Positions 27,692 to 36,718 of a stretch of 64,000 bases of DNA are shown here, piece after piece (position 1 is the first letter of the stretch; each line of letters begins with the position of its first letter). The position numbers were made by a program, and so were the translations under genes. This stretch comes from Pelagibius sp. CAU 1746. Lineage in GTDB: Bacteria > Pseudomonadota > Alphaproteobacteria > Kiloniellales > Kiloniellaceae. The notes under the pieces were generated by a model. That model saw nothing but the letters and a program-made list of their open reading frames with translations, did not search any database and had not been told where the DNA came from. Where the stretch lies: the NCBI RefSeq assembly GCF_039839785.1, contig NZ_JBDOQT010000001.1, positions 744,001 through 808,000 on the forward strand, given 5' to 3'.

Positions 27692-29005
27692 ATGGTTTCC
27701 GGTGCACCAGCCTCCTCGGACCAGGCGGCCGACCCGCTGCGCTGGCGCGGCCGCCGCGCCGCCGCCGTCGCCTGGTGTCTCTACGACTGGGCCAACTCCT
27801 CCTACCCGACGGTGATCATCACCTTCGTCACCGCCACCTACTTTGCCCGCGCCGTGGCCGAGACGCCGGAAGCCGGCACCGGGCAGTGGGGTCTCATGCT
27901 CTCGCTCTCAGGTGTCGTCCTCGCGGTCATGGCGCCGATCTTCGGCGCCATCGCCGACCAGGGCGGCGGGCGCAAGCCCTGGATCGGGTTCTTCTCGCTG
28001 GTCGCCATCTTCTGCGCGGCGGGGCTGTGGTGGATCGAGCCCGACCCGGGCTTCGTAGTTCCGGCCCTGCTGCTGGTCGCCGTCGGCAACACGGCCTTCG
28101 AGTTCGGCCACGTTTTCTACAACGCCATGCTGCCGGAGGTCGCGCCGAAGAGCCACCTGGGGCGGCTGTCGGGCTGGGCCGGCGGGCTGGGCTACGTCGG
28201 CGGCATCGCCTGCCTGGCGGCCTGCCTGTTCCTCTTCGTGCTGCCGGAGACGCCGCTTTTCGGCCTCGACAAGCAGCGTGCGGAGGAGCTCCGCATCACC
28301 GGCCCCTTCGTCGGCCTGTGGTTCGCGGTCTTCGCCTTGCCGCTCTTCGCCGTGGTGCGCGAGTCTGCGCCGCCCTTTCAGACCGGGCGCGCGGTGCGCG
28401 AGGGCCTGGCCAGCCTGTGGCGTACCCTGAAGCTGCTGCCCGAGCAGCGCCAGACCGGCCGCTTCCTGCTGGCGCGCATGCTCTACACCGACGGGCTCAA
28501 CACCCTCTTCGCTTTCGGCGGCATCTACGCCGCCGGCAGCTTCGGCATGAGCTTCAAGGAGATCCTGATCTTCGGCATCCTGCTGAACGTCACCGCCGGC
28601 CTCGGCGCCTTCGCCTTTGCCTGGATCGACGACCTGGTGGGCGCCAAGTTCACCATCCTCTTTTCGGTGGCGGCCTTGATCCTGCTGGGCGGCGCCATCC
28701 TGCTGGTCGAAAGCCAGTTGTGGTTCTACCTGCTGGGCTGCGGCATCGGCGCCTTCATTGGCCCGGCGCAGACCGCCAGCCGCTCCTTCATGGCGCGCAT
28801 CGCGCCGCCGCAGCTGCACGCGGAGTTCTTCGGGCTCTACGCGCTCTCCGGCAAGGTGACGGCCTTCCTCGGCCCGGCGCTGGTCGGCTGGGTCACGGTC
28901 TGGGCCGACAGCCAGCGCGTCGGTATGGCGACGATCCTGGTCTTCTTCCTGGCCGGGCTGGTGCTGATGTGGAGCATCCGCGATCCGCAGCGCCCGGCGC
29001 CTTAG
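27692..29005 (+). CDS. MFS transporter, UMF1/Atg22-like
   Basis: 437-residue major-facilitator protein with about 12 hydrophobic helices. The opening 'WCLYDWANSSYPTVIITFV' is diagnostic of the UMF1 family (vacuole effluxer Atg22-like). Further matches are 'GAIADQGGGRKPWIGFF' (the loop 2-3 motif) and 'FNAMLPEVAP'-like 'FYNAMLPEVAPKSHLGRLSG'. Bacterial members probably export small metabolites; the substrate is unknown. ATG 27692 has GGGGAGG seven bases upstream; the in-frame TTG at 27650 is less likely. Monocistronic. Confidence 0.9.
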   Translation: MVSGAPASSDQAADPLRWRGRRAAAVAWCLYDWANSSYPTVIITFVTATYFARAVAETPEAGTGQWGLMLSLSGVVLAVMAPIFGAIADQGGGRKPWIGFFSLVAIFCAAGLWWIEPDPGFVVPALLLVAVGNTAFEFGHVFYNAMLPEVAPKSHLGRLSGWAGGLGYVGGIACLAACLFLFVLPETPLFGLDKQRAEELRITGPFVGLWFAVFALPLFAVVRESAPPFQTGRAVREGLASLWRTLKLLPEQRQTGRFLLARMLYTDGLNTLFAFGGIYAAGSFGMSFKEILIFGILLNVTAGLGAFAFAWIDDLVGAKFTILFSVAALILLGGAILLVESQLWFYLLGCGIGAFIGPAQTASRSFMARIAPPQLHAEFFGLYALSGKVTAFLGPALVGWVTVWADSQRVGMATILVFFLAGLVLMWSIRDPQRPAP

Positions 29006-29117
29006 ATCGGATCATCGTGTGAATCCGGTCTATCTCAAAGGCGTCGAGCAGGGTCACAGGGCCGGTGGATCGTCTTGGGCGATTCCCGCCGACCCTGGTC
29101 TGCTCTAGGTCCGTTCT

Positions 29118-29333
29118 TCAGCAGCAGGGCTGGCGCGATCCGTTGAGACGCAGGGCCCGCAGGCTGCAGCCTCCCACGAGGTGCCGGAAGACCCCGCGGA
29201 AGCCCGCGCGCAGCGCTTCTCCCTGCAGGCGGCGGCCGCGGGCCACCAGGCGTTCGGTCTCGGCCCGGCTCGTCGGTGCCGCCGGGCCGGGCTGCCGGAA
29301 TGCGGGGCGATGAGCGGACGGATGAACGGACAT
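29118..29333 (-). CDS. Small basic protein divergent from a LysR gene
   Basis: 71-residue Arg-rich protein. A single amphipathic helix is predicted in 'SRAETERLVARGRRLQGEAL', and the C-terminus is Cys-containing ('GSRQPCC'). The helix resembles those of very small alphaproteobacterial proteins of the RSP_7527 or DUF1127 type, but I cannot name a family. Supporting evidence is AGAAGGAG at eight bases from the ATG and the location opposite the LysR gene at 29445, where a LysR target is expected. The call could still be chance in GC-rich DNA. Confidence 0.45.
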   Translation of the reverse strand: MSVHPSAHRPAFRQPGPAAPTSRAETERLVARGRRLQGEALRAGFRGVFRHLVGGCSLRALRLNGSRQPCC

Positions 29334-29388
29334 GAGCGGGACTCCTTCTGGCCGGAATGGGCGGATTCAGAAGCTACAGGCGTTCCGC

Positions 29389-29403
29389 TGAATTGATAAT
29401 TCA
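29389..29403. promoter_or_regulatory. Inverted repeat in the LysR (29445) divergent region
   Basis: Perfect 6-3-6 palindrome tgaatt-gat-aattca in an AT-rich patch, 42 bases before the LysR start. It has the same arm and spacer lengths as the repeat at the other LysR gene (14959-14973), though a different sequence. Likely LysR operator; inference. Confidence 0.45.
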
Positions 29404-29444
29404 TCGAAATAGAATATGATCTGTTCCTCTATGGAAAGAATTCG

Positions 29445-30338
29445 ATGCAGAGCGACACGCTGGAAGGACTTCCGATCTTTGTGCGGGTGGTGCGGGAAGG
29501 CAGCTTCTCGGCCGCGGCGCGGGCGCTGGATCTGACCCCCTCGGCGGTCAGCAAGCAGATCGGCCGCCTGGAGGACCGCCTCTCGGTGCGGCTCTTCAAC
29601 CGCACCACCCGCCGCCTCGGCCTGACCGAGGAGGGCGCCGCCTTCTACGAGCGCGCAAGCCGTATCCTGGCCGACCTCGAGGACGCCGCCCAAAGCGTTT
29701 CCAGCCTGAAGGCGGTGCCGCGTGGGCGGCTGCGCGTCACTTTGCCGACGGCCTTCGGCATCCTGCACCTCCTGCCGGCTTTGCCCGACTACATTGCCCG
29801 CCACCCCGAGGTGACGCTGGAAATCGACCTCAACGACCGCTTCGTGAACATGGTCGAGGAGGGTTTCGACCTCGCCTTGCGCATCGGCGACCTGGAGGAT
29901 TCCAGTCTCGTCGGCCGCCGCCTGGCCGCCAACCGGCGGGTGCTCGCCGCGGCGCCGGCCTATCTGGCCGGCCGCCCCACGCCGGAGCGCCCGGAGGATC
30001 TCGCGGGGCACGACTGCCTCATTTACACCTACCGGGCCCAGCGCCACGACTGGCGCCTAGTCGACGAAGCGGGACAGGAAAGCTTCGTTTCCGTGAGCGG
30101 CAAGCTGGAGACCAACAACCCGATGATGCTGCGCGAGGCGGCGCTCTCGGGCCTGGGGATTGTATTGTTGCCGTTGTGGATCATCGGGCCGGACCTCAAG
30201 GCCGGGCGCCTGCAGCGCATCCTGCCCACGCACCACTGGCCCGACAGCGCCATCCACGCGGTCTATCCGCCGGGGCGGCATCTCTCCGCCAGGGTGCGCA
30301 GCTTCGTCGATTTTCTGGTCGAGCGCTTCGCCGAATGA
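29445..30338 (+). CDS. LysR-family transcriptional regulator
   Basis: 297-residue LysR-type regulator. The winged helix is 'GLPIFVRVVREGSFSAAARA' through 'LDLTPSAVSKQIGRLEDRLS', followed by the linker helix and an effector domain with 'RGRLRVTLPTAFGILHLLPA', 'FVNMVEEGFDLALRIGDL' and 'ALSGLGIVLLPLWIIGPDL'. It belongs to the large DmlR/AaeR-like subgroup. Divergent from the small protein gene at 29118. GGAAAG lies 10 bases upstream of the ATG. Confidence 0.92.
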   Translation: MQSDTLEGLPIFVRVVREGSFSAAARALDLTPSAVSKQIGRLEDRLSVRLFNRTTRRLGLTEEGAAFYERASRILADLEDAAQSVSSLKAVPRGRLRVTLPTAFGILHLLPALPDYIARHPEVTLEIDLNDRFVNMVEEGFDLALRIGDLEDSSLVGRRLAANRRVLAAAPAYLAGRPTPERPEDLAGHDCLIYTYRAQRHDWRLVDEAGQESFVSVSGKLETNNPMMLREAALSGLGIVLLPLWIIGPDLKAGRLQRILPTHHWPDSAIHAVYPPGRHLSARVRSFVDFLVERFAE

Positions 30339-30359
30339 AACGCCGCGCGGCGGCGGCGC

Positions 30360-31472
30360 TCAGATCGGGCCGCTGGTGGGGCCTTCGCTGTACTTCTTCA
30401 CCGCCCGCTCGATGTCCTGCAGCAACTCGGCGCCGACCTTGCCGCCATCGCCCCGCACCTGCTTGTTGAAGACCACGCGCAGGGCGTCGATGTGCGCCTC
30501 GATCAGCTTCAGCCGGTTGTCGGTCACCTTGCCGCGGCTGTCCAGCGTCGCGTCGTGGAGCGACTTGCCGAAGGAGGTGATCAGGGGGTAGTCGAAGATG
30601 CCGCCCTGGCCGCGCAGCTCGTGGGCGATCTGGTTGATGTTGACGATGTGCTGCTTGGGTTCTTCCTCTCTCTTCACCAGCGCCTTGTATGATTTCGTCA
30701 TGGTGTCGAGGTAGGTCTTCACCCAGACGGCGTAGTCGCCGACCATCTCCTGGATGCGGTTTTCGGCCGCCTGGATGACCAGCGGGTCGAAGTCGATCTG
30801 GCCGCGCAAAGCGTTGGTGCCCAGCTTGTCGCGCAGCCGGTTGGCCGGGCGGAAGTAGATGGCGCGTACGTTGTCGCGCAGGCTGCGGATGTTGGCGCGG
30901 GCGTGGATCACCTGAATCTGCGAGGCTTCGGTGACGCGGCGGTTCTTCTCCGGCTGGCTGTAGTCGCCGGTATAGCCCCAGTTCGCCGGCCGGTCCTGGC
31001 GGCGCCGGTCGGGGCCGAAGTAGCCGGGGGCCAGCACGTACTGGCGCGGATTCTTGATGACCTCCAGGATCCGGTCGCCCAGGCTCTTGGCGGAGAACGG
31101 CTTGGCCAGGAACTCCGACACGCCGGCGTCGCGCGCCGCTTCGACGATGCGCTGGTCGGCGGCGCCCGAGAGCATGACGAAAGGCACGAAGCGGTCGGGC
31201 GCCTGCTTGCTGGTGCGGACCCAGCGCAGGAAGAGGGCGCCGTCCACCTCCTCCATCACGAAATCGGAGAGAACGATGTCGACGGTGCCGAAGCCGGCGC
31301 CGATCGGGTTGCGCCGGCTTTCGCTGAGCGACTCGATGGCCGCGGTGGCCGAAGAGCGGGCGACGATATTGCCGATGCCGAGCATGCGCAGGGTGGAGAC
31401 GATGAGGTTGCGCATGAAGGTGTTGTCGTCCACCACCAGGATGGTGATGTTGTCCCAATTCAGCTTCAGCAT
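30360..31472 (-). CDS. Receiver-HPt phosphorelay protein, copy 1
   Basis: 370-residue cytoplasmic two-domain protein. The N-terminal receiver (residues 8-140) has the acidic pair Asp15/Asp16 ('ILVVDDNTFMRNL'), phospho-acceptor Asp70 ('IVLSDFVMEEVDG'), Ser102 and Lys124 ('FLAKPFSAKSL'). A 'GPDRRRQDRP' linker follows, then a helical C-terminal domain with 'INQIAHELRGQGGIFDYPL'. His284 of that segment fits the histidine-phosphotransfer (HPt) motif H-x-L-K/R-G. It could pass phosphate between a kinase and an output regulator. It has no DNA-binding or enzymatic output domain. It is a close paralogue of the next gene upstream and shares its orientation. No kinase is nearby. Confidence 0.8.
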   Translation of the reverse strand: MLKLNWDNITILVVDDNTFMRNLIVSTLRMLGIGNIVARSSATAAIESLSESRRNPIGAGFGTVDIVLSDFVMEEVDGALFLRWVRTSKQAPDRFVPFVMLSGAADQRIVEAARDAGVSEFLAKPFSAKSLGDRILEVIKNPRQYVLAPGYFGPDRRRQDRPANWGYTGDYSQPEKNRRVTEASQIQVIHARANIRSLRDNVRAIYFRPANRLRDKLGTNALRGQIDFDPLVIQAAENRIQEMVGDYAVWVKTYLDTMTKSYKALVKREEEPKQHIVNINQIAHELRGQGGIFDYPLITSFGKSLHDATLDSRGKVTDNRLKLIEAHIDALRVVFNKQVRGDGGKVGAELLQDIERAVKKYSEGPTSGPI

Positions 31473-31643
31473 GATGACCCTGGGGGCTGCGGCATGAAAT
31501 ACTCGGCGGGGAAGGAACGCGGCTCCCGGGGTATTGGCGCGCGACGAATACCACTTGGAATGATCCGACGACGCACCGCCGCGCATCGAGGCGGCGGCGC
31601 GAAGGACTTCCTGTCCAACTTAGTTCGAATGTATGAAAAATTG

Positions 31644-31658
31644 CCTACAATTTGTAGG
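31644..31658. promoter_or_regulatory. Perfect palindrome between the two receiver-HPt genes
   Basis: 'cctacaa' (31644-31650), one T, and 'ttgtagg' (31652-31658), in an AT-rich patch 172-186 bases before the start of copy 1. On the minus strand a TTGACG box (complement of 31670-31675) lies just upstream, so the palindrome would overlap a promoter reading into copy 1. Suggests independent regulation of copy 1. Confidence 0.35.
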
Positions 31659-31736
31659 TGCTTACTGGGCGTCAATTACCGCTATGAGAGAGAAAAGACT
31701 CCCGGCTCTGCACGCCCTTGATGTAGGGGCCCTGCG

Positions 31737-32855
31737 TTAGCTGCGCGCTTTCGGCTTGCGCGGTTCGCTGTACTTCTTCACCGCGGTTTCGATGTCCTTC
31801 AGCAGGGCTGCGCCGACGTCGCCGCCGCTGCCCCGGACCTGCTTGGTGAAGACCAGGCGGATCGCGTCGATGTGGGCTTCCAGCAGTCTCAGCCGGTTCT
31901 CGGTGATCTCGACGCCGCTGTCGGACGTCGCCTCGCAGAGGGTCTTTCCGAAAGAGGTGATCAGGGGGTAGTCGAAGATGCCGCCCTGGCCGCGCAGCTC
32001 GTGGGCGACGGCGTTGATGGTCAGCAGATGCTTGTGGCTGGCGCCGTCCTTGCGGGAGAGGGCGCGATAGGCGGCGGTGATCTGTTCCACGTAGCGCTGC
32101 ACCCAGACAGAGTAGTCGCCGACCAGCTCCTGAACCTTGGTCTCGGCCGCCTGGATGACCAGGGGATCGAAGTCGATCTGGCCGCGCAGCGCGTTGGGGC
32201 CCAGTTTGTCGCGCAGGCGGTTGGCCGGCCTGAAATAGATGGCGCGCACGTCGTCGCGCAGCGTGCGGACGTTGGAAAAGGCATGGATCACCTGGATCTC
32301 CGACGCCTTGGTGGTGCGGCGGTCCTTGCCGCCCCCGCCGCTCGCTTCATCGCCGGCGCTCCACAGCGTCGGCCGCTCCTGGCGCCGCCGGTCGGGACCG
32401 AAATACCCCGGAGCCAGGACGAACTGGCGGGGATTTTTGATCACCTCCAGCACGCGGTCGCTCAGGGACTTGGCCGAAAAGGGCTTGGCCAGAAACTCCG
32501 TCAGTCCGGCGTCGCGGGCGGCCTCGACGGCTTCCTGGTCGGCGGCGCCGGAAACCATGACGAAAGGCGTGAAGCGGTCGGGCGCGTCCTTGCTGGTGCG
32601 CACCCAGCGCAGGAACAGCAGGCCGTCGACCTGCGCCATGACGAAGTCGGAAAAGATGATGTCGATGCTGCCGATGCCCGCGCCCGCCGGATCCTTGCGG
32701 CTGAGCTTCAGCCGGTCGACCGCCTCGCGGGCGCTGCCCATGTCGGTGATGTTGGTCAGGCCCAGGACGCGGAGCGTCGAGATGATGAGATTGCGGATAA
32801 AGGCGTTGTCGTCCACCACCAGGACGTTGATGCTGTCCCACTTCAGTTTCGGCAT
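31737..32855 (-). CDS. Receiver-HPt phosphorelay protein, copy 2
   Basis: 372-residue paralogue of the gene at 30360, alignable end to end with most positions identical by eye. Receiver residues are Asp15/Asp16, Asp70 ('IIFSDFVMAQVDG') and Lys124; the HPt-type histidine is His285 ('INAVAHELRGQGGIFDYPL'). The main differences are a Gly-rich insertion in the linker ('GDEASGGGGKDRR') and a basic C-terminal tail ('PRKPKARS'). It lies 264 bases upstream of copy 1 in the same direction. Both start with an M-x-K-L-x-W-D motif immediately before the first receiver strand. Function is not established. Confidence 0.8.
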   Translation of the reverse strand: MPKLKWDSINVLVVDDNAFIRNLIISTLRVLGLTNITDMGSAREAVDRLKLSRKDPAGAGIGSIDIIFSDFVMAQVDGLLFLRWVRTSKDAPDRFTPFVMVSGAADQEAVEAARDAGLTEFLAKPFSAKSLSDRVLEVIKNPRQFVLAPGYFGPDRRRQERPTLWSAGDEASGGGGKDRRTTKASEIQVIHAFSNVRTLRDDVRAIYFRPANRLRDKLGPNALRGQIDFDPLVIQAAETKVQELVGDYSVWVQRYVEQITAAYRALSRKDGASHKHLLTINAVAHELRGQGGIFDYPLITSFGKTLCEATSDSGVEITENRLRLLEAHIDAIRLVFTKQVRGSGGDVGAALLKDIETAVKKYSEPRKPKARS

Positions 32856-32987
32856 GACAGGCCTTGGCCACTCGAGGCTCGGTGAGCCGGGCGGCGGAAC
32901 CGCCGCCGACTCCGTTATCGTTCGGGTCTCCTGGCGCGACGATAGCGGCCAAGCCTGAACATCACCCTAAAGCCTGCCACAAAGCCG

Positions 32988-33003
32988 CCGGGAATACTCC
33001 CGG
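32988..33003 (-). terminator. Weak terminator-like hairpin after purH
   Basis: Stem 'ccggga' (32988-32993) with 'tcccgg' (32998-33003) and a 4-base loop, 10 bases beyond the purH stop. In the minus direction only a TTT follows, so efficiency is doubtful. Confidence 0.35.
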
Positions 33004-33012
33004 GTAATCATC

Positions 33013-34593
33013 CTAATGGCGGAAGTGGCGCATGCCGGTGAAGACCATCGCCAGGCCCGCCTCGTCCGCGGCCGCGATCACCTCTTCGTCGCGCATCGAC
33101 CCGCCCGGCTGGATCACCGCCGTGGCGCCGGCCTCGACCGCGGCCAGCAGCCCGTCGGCGAAGGGGAAGAAGGCGTCGGAGGCGACGACCGAACCCTCGG
33201 TCTTCGGCGTCTGGCCTTCCGGCGCGGCCTCGCGCGCCTTCCAGGCGGCGATGCGCGAGGAGTCGACGCGGCTCATCTGGCCGGCGCCGACCCCGACGGT
33301 GGCGCCGTCGCGGACATAGACGATGGCGTTGGACTTCACGTGCTTGGCGACGCGGAATGCGAAGATCATGTCGGCCAGCTCGCGCTCGCTCGGCTGACGC
33401 CTGGTGACGACCTTCAGCGCCGCCGGGTCCAGGCGCCCGTTGTCGCGGCTCTGGGCCAGGAAGCCGCCGGCCAGCGGCATCGTCACCATGCCCGGCTCGG
33501 AGGGGTCGGGCAGGGCGCCGGTGACCAGCAGGCGCAGGTTCTTCTTCGATGCCAGCACCGCCTTGGCGGCCTCGTCGACCTCGGGGGCGATGACCACCTC
33601 GGCGAAGAGCTTGGCGACCTCTTCGGCGGTGGCGGCGTCGAGGCTGCGGTTGACGGCGATGATGCCGCCGAAGGCGCTGACCGGATCGCAGGCCAGGGCC
33701 TCGGCGTAGGCCGCGGACAGGCTGTCGCGGCTGGCCACGCCGCAGGGGTTGGCGTGCTTGATGATGGCGACGGTCGGCGCTTCGAACTCGGCGACCAGCT
33801 CGAAAGCGGCGTTGGTGTCGTTCAGATTGTTGTAGCTCAGCTCCTTGCCCTGCAGCTGGGTGGCGCCGATCACGCCGGGGCGCGCCGGGCCGGCGGCATA
33901 GGCGGCGGCCTGCTGATGCGGGTTCTCGCCGTAGCGCAGATCCTGCGTCTTGCGGCCGGACAAGATCAGGCGCTCGGGGAAGGCCTCGCCTTGTTCCTTC
34001 GCCAGCCAGCCGGCGATCATGGCGTCGTAGGCGGCGGTGTGGCCGAAGGCGGTCTTGGCCAAGCGCCGGCGCAGGGTGGCGCCGACCGCGCCGTTGTTGG
34101 CGGTCATCTCCGCCTGCACCTCGGCGTAGTCGGCCGGGTCGGTGACGATGGTGACGAAGTCGTGGTTCTTGGCCGAGGCGCGCACCATGGCCGGGCCGCC
34201 GATGTCGATGTTCTCGACGCAGGTGTCGTAGTCGGCGCCCGAGGCCAGCGTCGCCTCGAAGGGGTAGAGGTTGGAGACCACCATGTCGATGCCGGCGATG
34301 CCGTGCTCCCGCATGGCCGCGACGTGACCCTCGTCGTCGCGCCGCGCCAGGATGCCGCCGTGGATCGTCGGGTGCAGGGTTTTCACCCGGCCGCCCATGA
34401 TCTCCGGAAAGCCGGTGTGGGCGGCCACTTCCACCACCGCTACGCCGGCCTCGGCCAGCGCCTTGGCGGAGCCGCCGGTCGACAGGATCTCGACTCCCTG
34501 GCCGGCCAGGAAGCGGCCGAAGTCGGCCAGGCCCGTCTTGTCGGAGACCGAAATGAGCGCGCGCTTGATCGGCGTGGGCGTGTCGACAGGCAT
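33013..34593 (-). CDS. purH: Bifunctional AICAR formyltransferase / IMP cyclohydrolase PurH
   Basis: 526-residue enzyme for the last two steps of purine synthesis (AICAR to FAICAR to IMP). The N-terminal IMP cyclohydrolase domain (about 1-195) starts '[20 protein letters not shown]' and has '[13 protein letters not shown]' and '[20 protein letters not shown]'. The transformylase domain follows with '[14 protein letters not shown]', the catalytic Lys-His '[13 protein letters not shown]' and '[17 protein letters not shown]' near the end. Normal length. GGGGAG precedes the ATG. Confidence 0.97.
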   Translation of the reverse strand: MPVDTPTPIKRALISVSDKTGLADFGRFLAGQGVEILSTGGSAKALAEAGVAVVEVAAHTGFPEIMGGRVKTLHPTIHGGILARRDDEGHVAAMREHGIAGIDMVVSNLYPFEATLASGADYDTCVENIDIGGPAMVRASAKNHDFVTIVTDPADYAEVQAEMTANNGAVGATLRRRLAKTAFGHTAAYDAMIAGWLAKEQGEAFPERLILSGRKTQDLRYGENPHQQAAAYAAGPARPGVIGATQLQGKELSYNNLNDTNAAFELVAEFEAPTVAIIKHANPCGVASRDSLSAAYAEALACDPVSAFGGIIAVNRSLDAATAEEVAKLFAEVVIAPEVDEAAKAVLASKKNLRLLVTGALPDPSEPGMVTMPLAGGFLAQSRDNGRLDPAALKVVTRRQPSERELADMIFAFRVAKHVKSNAIVYVRDGATVGVGAGQMSRVDSSRIAAWKAREAAPEGQTPKTEGSVVASDAFFPFADGLLAAVEAGATAVIQPGGSMRDEEVIAAADEAGLAMVFTGMRHFRH

Positions 34594-34713
34594 AGGTGGG
34601 CTGCTCCCCTGCAGGCGGTTGTCCTAGGCGGTGGACCGAACGTGGGTTCGGAATGGTATGGAACGAATGCCGCGCTGTGTAAGTGGCGCGGCGGGAATGG
34701 TCAAGTGCGGGGG

Positions 34714-36657
34714 TCAGGCGCCGGCGGCGGCACTGCGGCGATCGTCCGCGCGGCCGCCGCGGAACTCCGGCACCAGACGTTGCAGCAGGCGCAGCGCCTC
34801 CTCCTGCTCGCCCTGCCGGATGAGGCCCGCCAGTTCGTCCAGGTTGCGGCCCAGCAGCTCGGCGTCGGCGGTGCGCGGCGTGGCAAGGTGCAGGCCCGGA
34901 TGGCTGGTCGGCATCAGCGCCTCGTTGCCATGGAACAGCTCCTCGTGCAGCTTCTCGCCGGGACGCAGGCCGGTGAAGCGGATCTCCACGTCCTTATCGG
35001 GCTTCAGGCCCGCCAGGCGGATCATCTGGCGCGCCAGGTCGACGATCTTCACCGGCTCGCCCATGTCCAGCACGTAGATGCGCCCGGCTTCCCGGGGCGG
35101 GCTCTCGGTGCCCAGCGCCGAGGCCTGCAGCACCAGCTCCACCGCCTCGCGGATGGTCATGAAGTAGCGCGTCATCTCCGGGTGGGTGACGGTCAGCGGC
35201 CCGCCGCCCGCGAGCTGGCGCTGGAACAGCGGCACCACGGAGCCGGTCGAGCCGAGCACGTTGCCGAAGCGCACCGTGACGAAGCGCGTGCCACCTTCCG
35301 ACGCATTGCCGCCGGATTGGCGCAGCAGATCCTGCGCCTGGCAGTAGCTCTCGGCCAGGCGCTTGCTGGCGCCCATGACGTTGGGCGGGTTGACCGCCTT
35401 GTCGGTGGAGACCAGCACCATGGCGGCGACGCCGCTGCGCCGGCAGGCGTCGGCGACGTTGCGCGTGCCCAGCACGTTGGTGTGCAGACCCTCCAGGGGA
35501 TTGAACTCCACCATGGGGACGTGCTTCAGGGCCGCGGCGTGAAACACCAGATCGGGCTTGGCCTCGGCGAAGAGGCGTTCGACGCGCGTGCGGTCGCGCA
35601 CGTCGCCGATCAGGGCCAGGCGCGGCACCTCGGCGAAGCGCTCGCCCAGCTCCATGTCGATGGAATAGAGGTTGAATTCCGAGGCATCGAACAGGGTGAT
35701 CTGCGCCGGCGTGAAGGCGGCGATCTGGCGCGCCAGCTCGCTGCCGATGGAGCCGCCGGCCCCGGTCACCAGCACCCGCCGCCCCTCGATCAGGCGCTGC
35801 ATGGCCGGACGGTCCAGCTTGGTCTGGGTGCGGCCCAGCAGGTCCTCGATGGCGATGGGACGGATCTGCAGGCGTTCTTCAACGCCGCCGCTGAAATCGG
35901 TCAGCCGCGGCAGGCGGGCGACGGTGGCGCCCTGGCCGTCGGCAGTCTCCAGCACGAAGTCGACCTCGTCGCGCTCCAGCGGCTTGGTCAGGATCACGCG
36001 CTGCGGCTTGCGCTGGCGCTTGGCCAGATGCTGGAAGACCTCCGGCAGGTCGCTCAACTGGCCCAGCACCGGCACGCCATGGATCTTGCGGCCGATGCGC
36101 GTGCCCTTCTCGTCGATGGTGCCCAGCACCTCGAAGGGGCCGTCGCGGTCGCGCGCCATTTCGCGGATGAAGGTCTCGGCGGCGTCGCCCGCGCCGACCA
36201 GCAGCACCGGCACGCGGCGGTGGCGGTCGCGTTCCAGCAGGTGCCGGAAGCCCTGGTCCTTGAACACGCGGTAGAGCATGCGCGGCGCGCCGAGCAGGAA
36301 GATCAGCACGAACCAGCTGATCACCAGCCAGGAGCGCGGCAGGCTGTCCAGGCGCGTGACCAGGAAGGTCAGCGGCAGGAAGACCGCGAGCGACAGGCTG
36401 ACCGCCTTGATGATCGCCACCAGGTCGTTCATCGAGGCGTAGCGCCAGACGCCGCGGTACAGGCCGGTGGTCAGGAAGACTACGCCGCAGACCGCGGTGA
36501 ACAGCAGCATGGACGGCCACAGCGTCGTCAGGAGCGAGGACCAGGCTTCGTTTCCCAGGCGCAGCAGCAGGGCGATCATGAAGGCCGCCGCCGCCATCGC
36601 CAGGTCGTGCAGGAAGGCGACGAGCTGGCGGGGAAACTTCGAGGAGCCCAATTTCAT
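34714..36657 (-). CDS. Membrane nucleotide-sugar 4,6-dehydratase, WbpM/CapD type
   Basis: 647-residue inner-membrane enzyme. Four hydrophobic helices occupy residues 1-130, then a CoA-binding-like Rossmann region ('VPVLLVGAGDAAETFIREMA') and the catalytic SDR domain from about 295 ('RRVLVTGAGGSIGSELARQI'). The active site reads 'STDKAVNPPNVMGASKRLAE': Met replaces Tyr, the Ser-Met-Lys triad typical of the long WbpM class, which makes UDP-4-keto-6-deoxy-GlcNAc for O-antigen or capsule. The C-terminus has 'FTGLRPGEKLHEELF'. It lies downstream of a WecA/WbpL-type transferase on the same strand (61-base gap), so the two probably build and load the first sugar. Confidence 0.9.
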   Translation of the reverse strand: MKLGSSKFPRQLVAFLHDLAMAAAAFMIALLLRLGNEAWSSLLTTLWPSMLLFTAVCGVVFLTTGLYRGVWRYASMNDLVAIIKAVSLSLAVFLPLTFLVTRLDSLPRSWLVISWFVLIFLLGAPRMLYRVFKDQGFRHLLERDRHRRVPVLLVGAGDAAETFIREMARDRDGPFEVLGTIDEKGTRIGRKIHGVPVLGQLSDLPEVFQHLAKRQRKPQRVILTKPLERDEVDFVLETADGQGATVARLPRLTDFSGGVEERLQIRPIAIEDLLGRTQTKLDRPAMQRLIEGRRVLVTGAGGSIGSELARQIAAFTPAQITLFDASEFNLYSIDMELGERFAEVPRLALIGDVRDRTRVERLFAEAKPDLVFHAAALKHVPMVEFNPLEGLHTNVLGTRNVADACRRSGVAAMVLVSTDKAVNPPNVMGASKRLAESYCQAQDLLRQSGGNASEGGTRFVTVRFGNVLGSTGSVVPLFQRQLAGGGPLTVTHPEMTRYFMTIREAVELVLQASALGTESPPREAGRIYVLDMGEPVKIVDLARQMIRLAGLKPDKDVEIRFTGLRPGEKLHEELFHGNEALMPTSHPGLHLATPRTADAELLGRNLDELAGLIRQGEQEEALRLLQRLVPEFRGGRADDRRSAAAGA

Positions 36658-36718
36658 GCTTTCAGGTCCAGAACCTTATGCTTTCCGCCCGAAACGGCGG
36701 CATCGGCCCGGCCGATCC

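Noticed and set aside
30360-32855. Sequencing or assembly duplication of one receiver-HPt gene
   Set aside because: The copies differ at many positions, in linker length and at both ends, so they are genuine paralogues.
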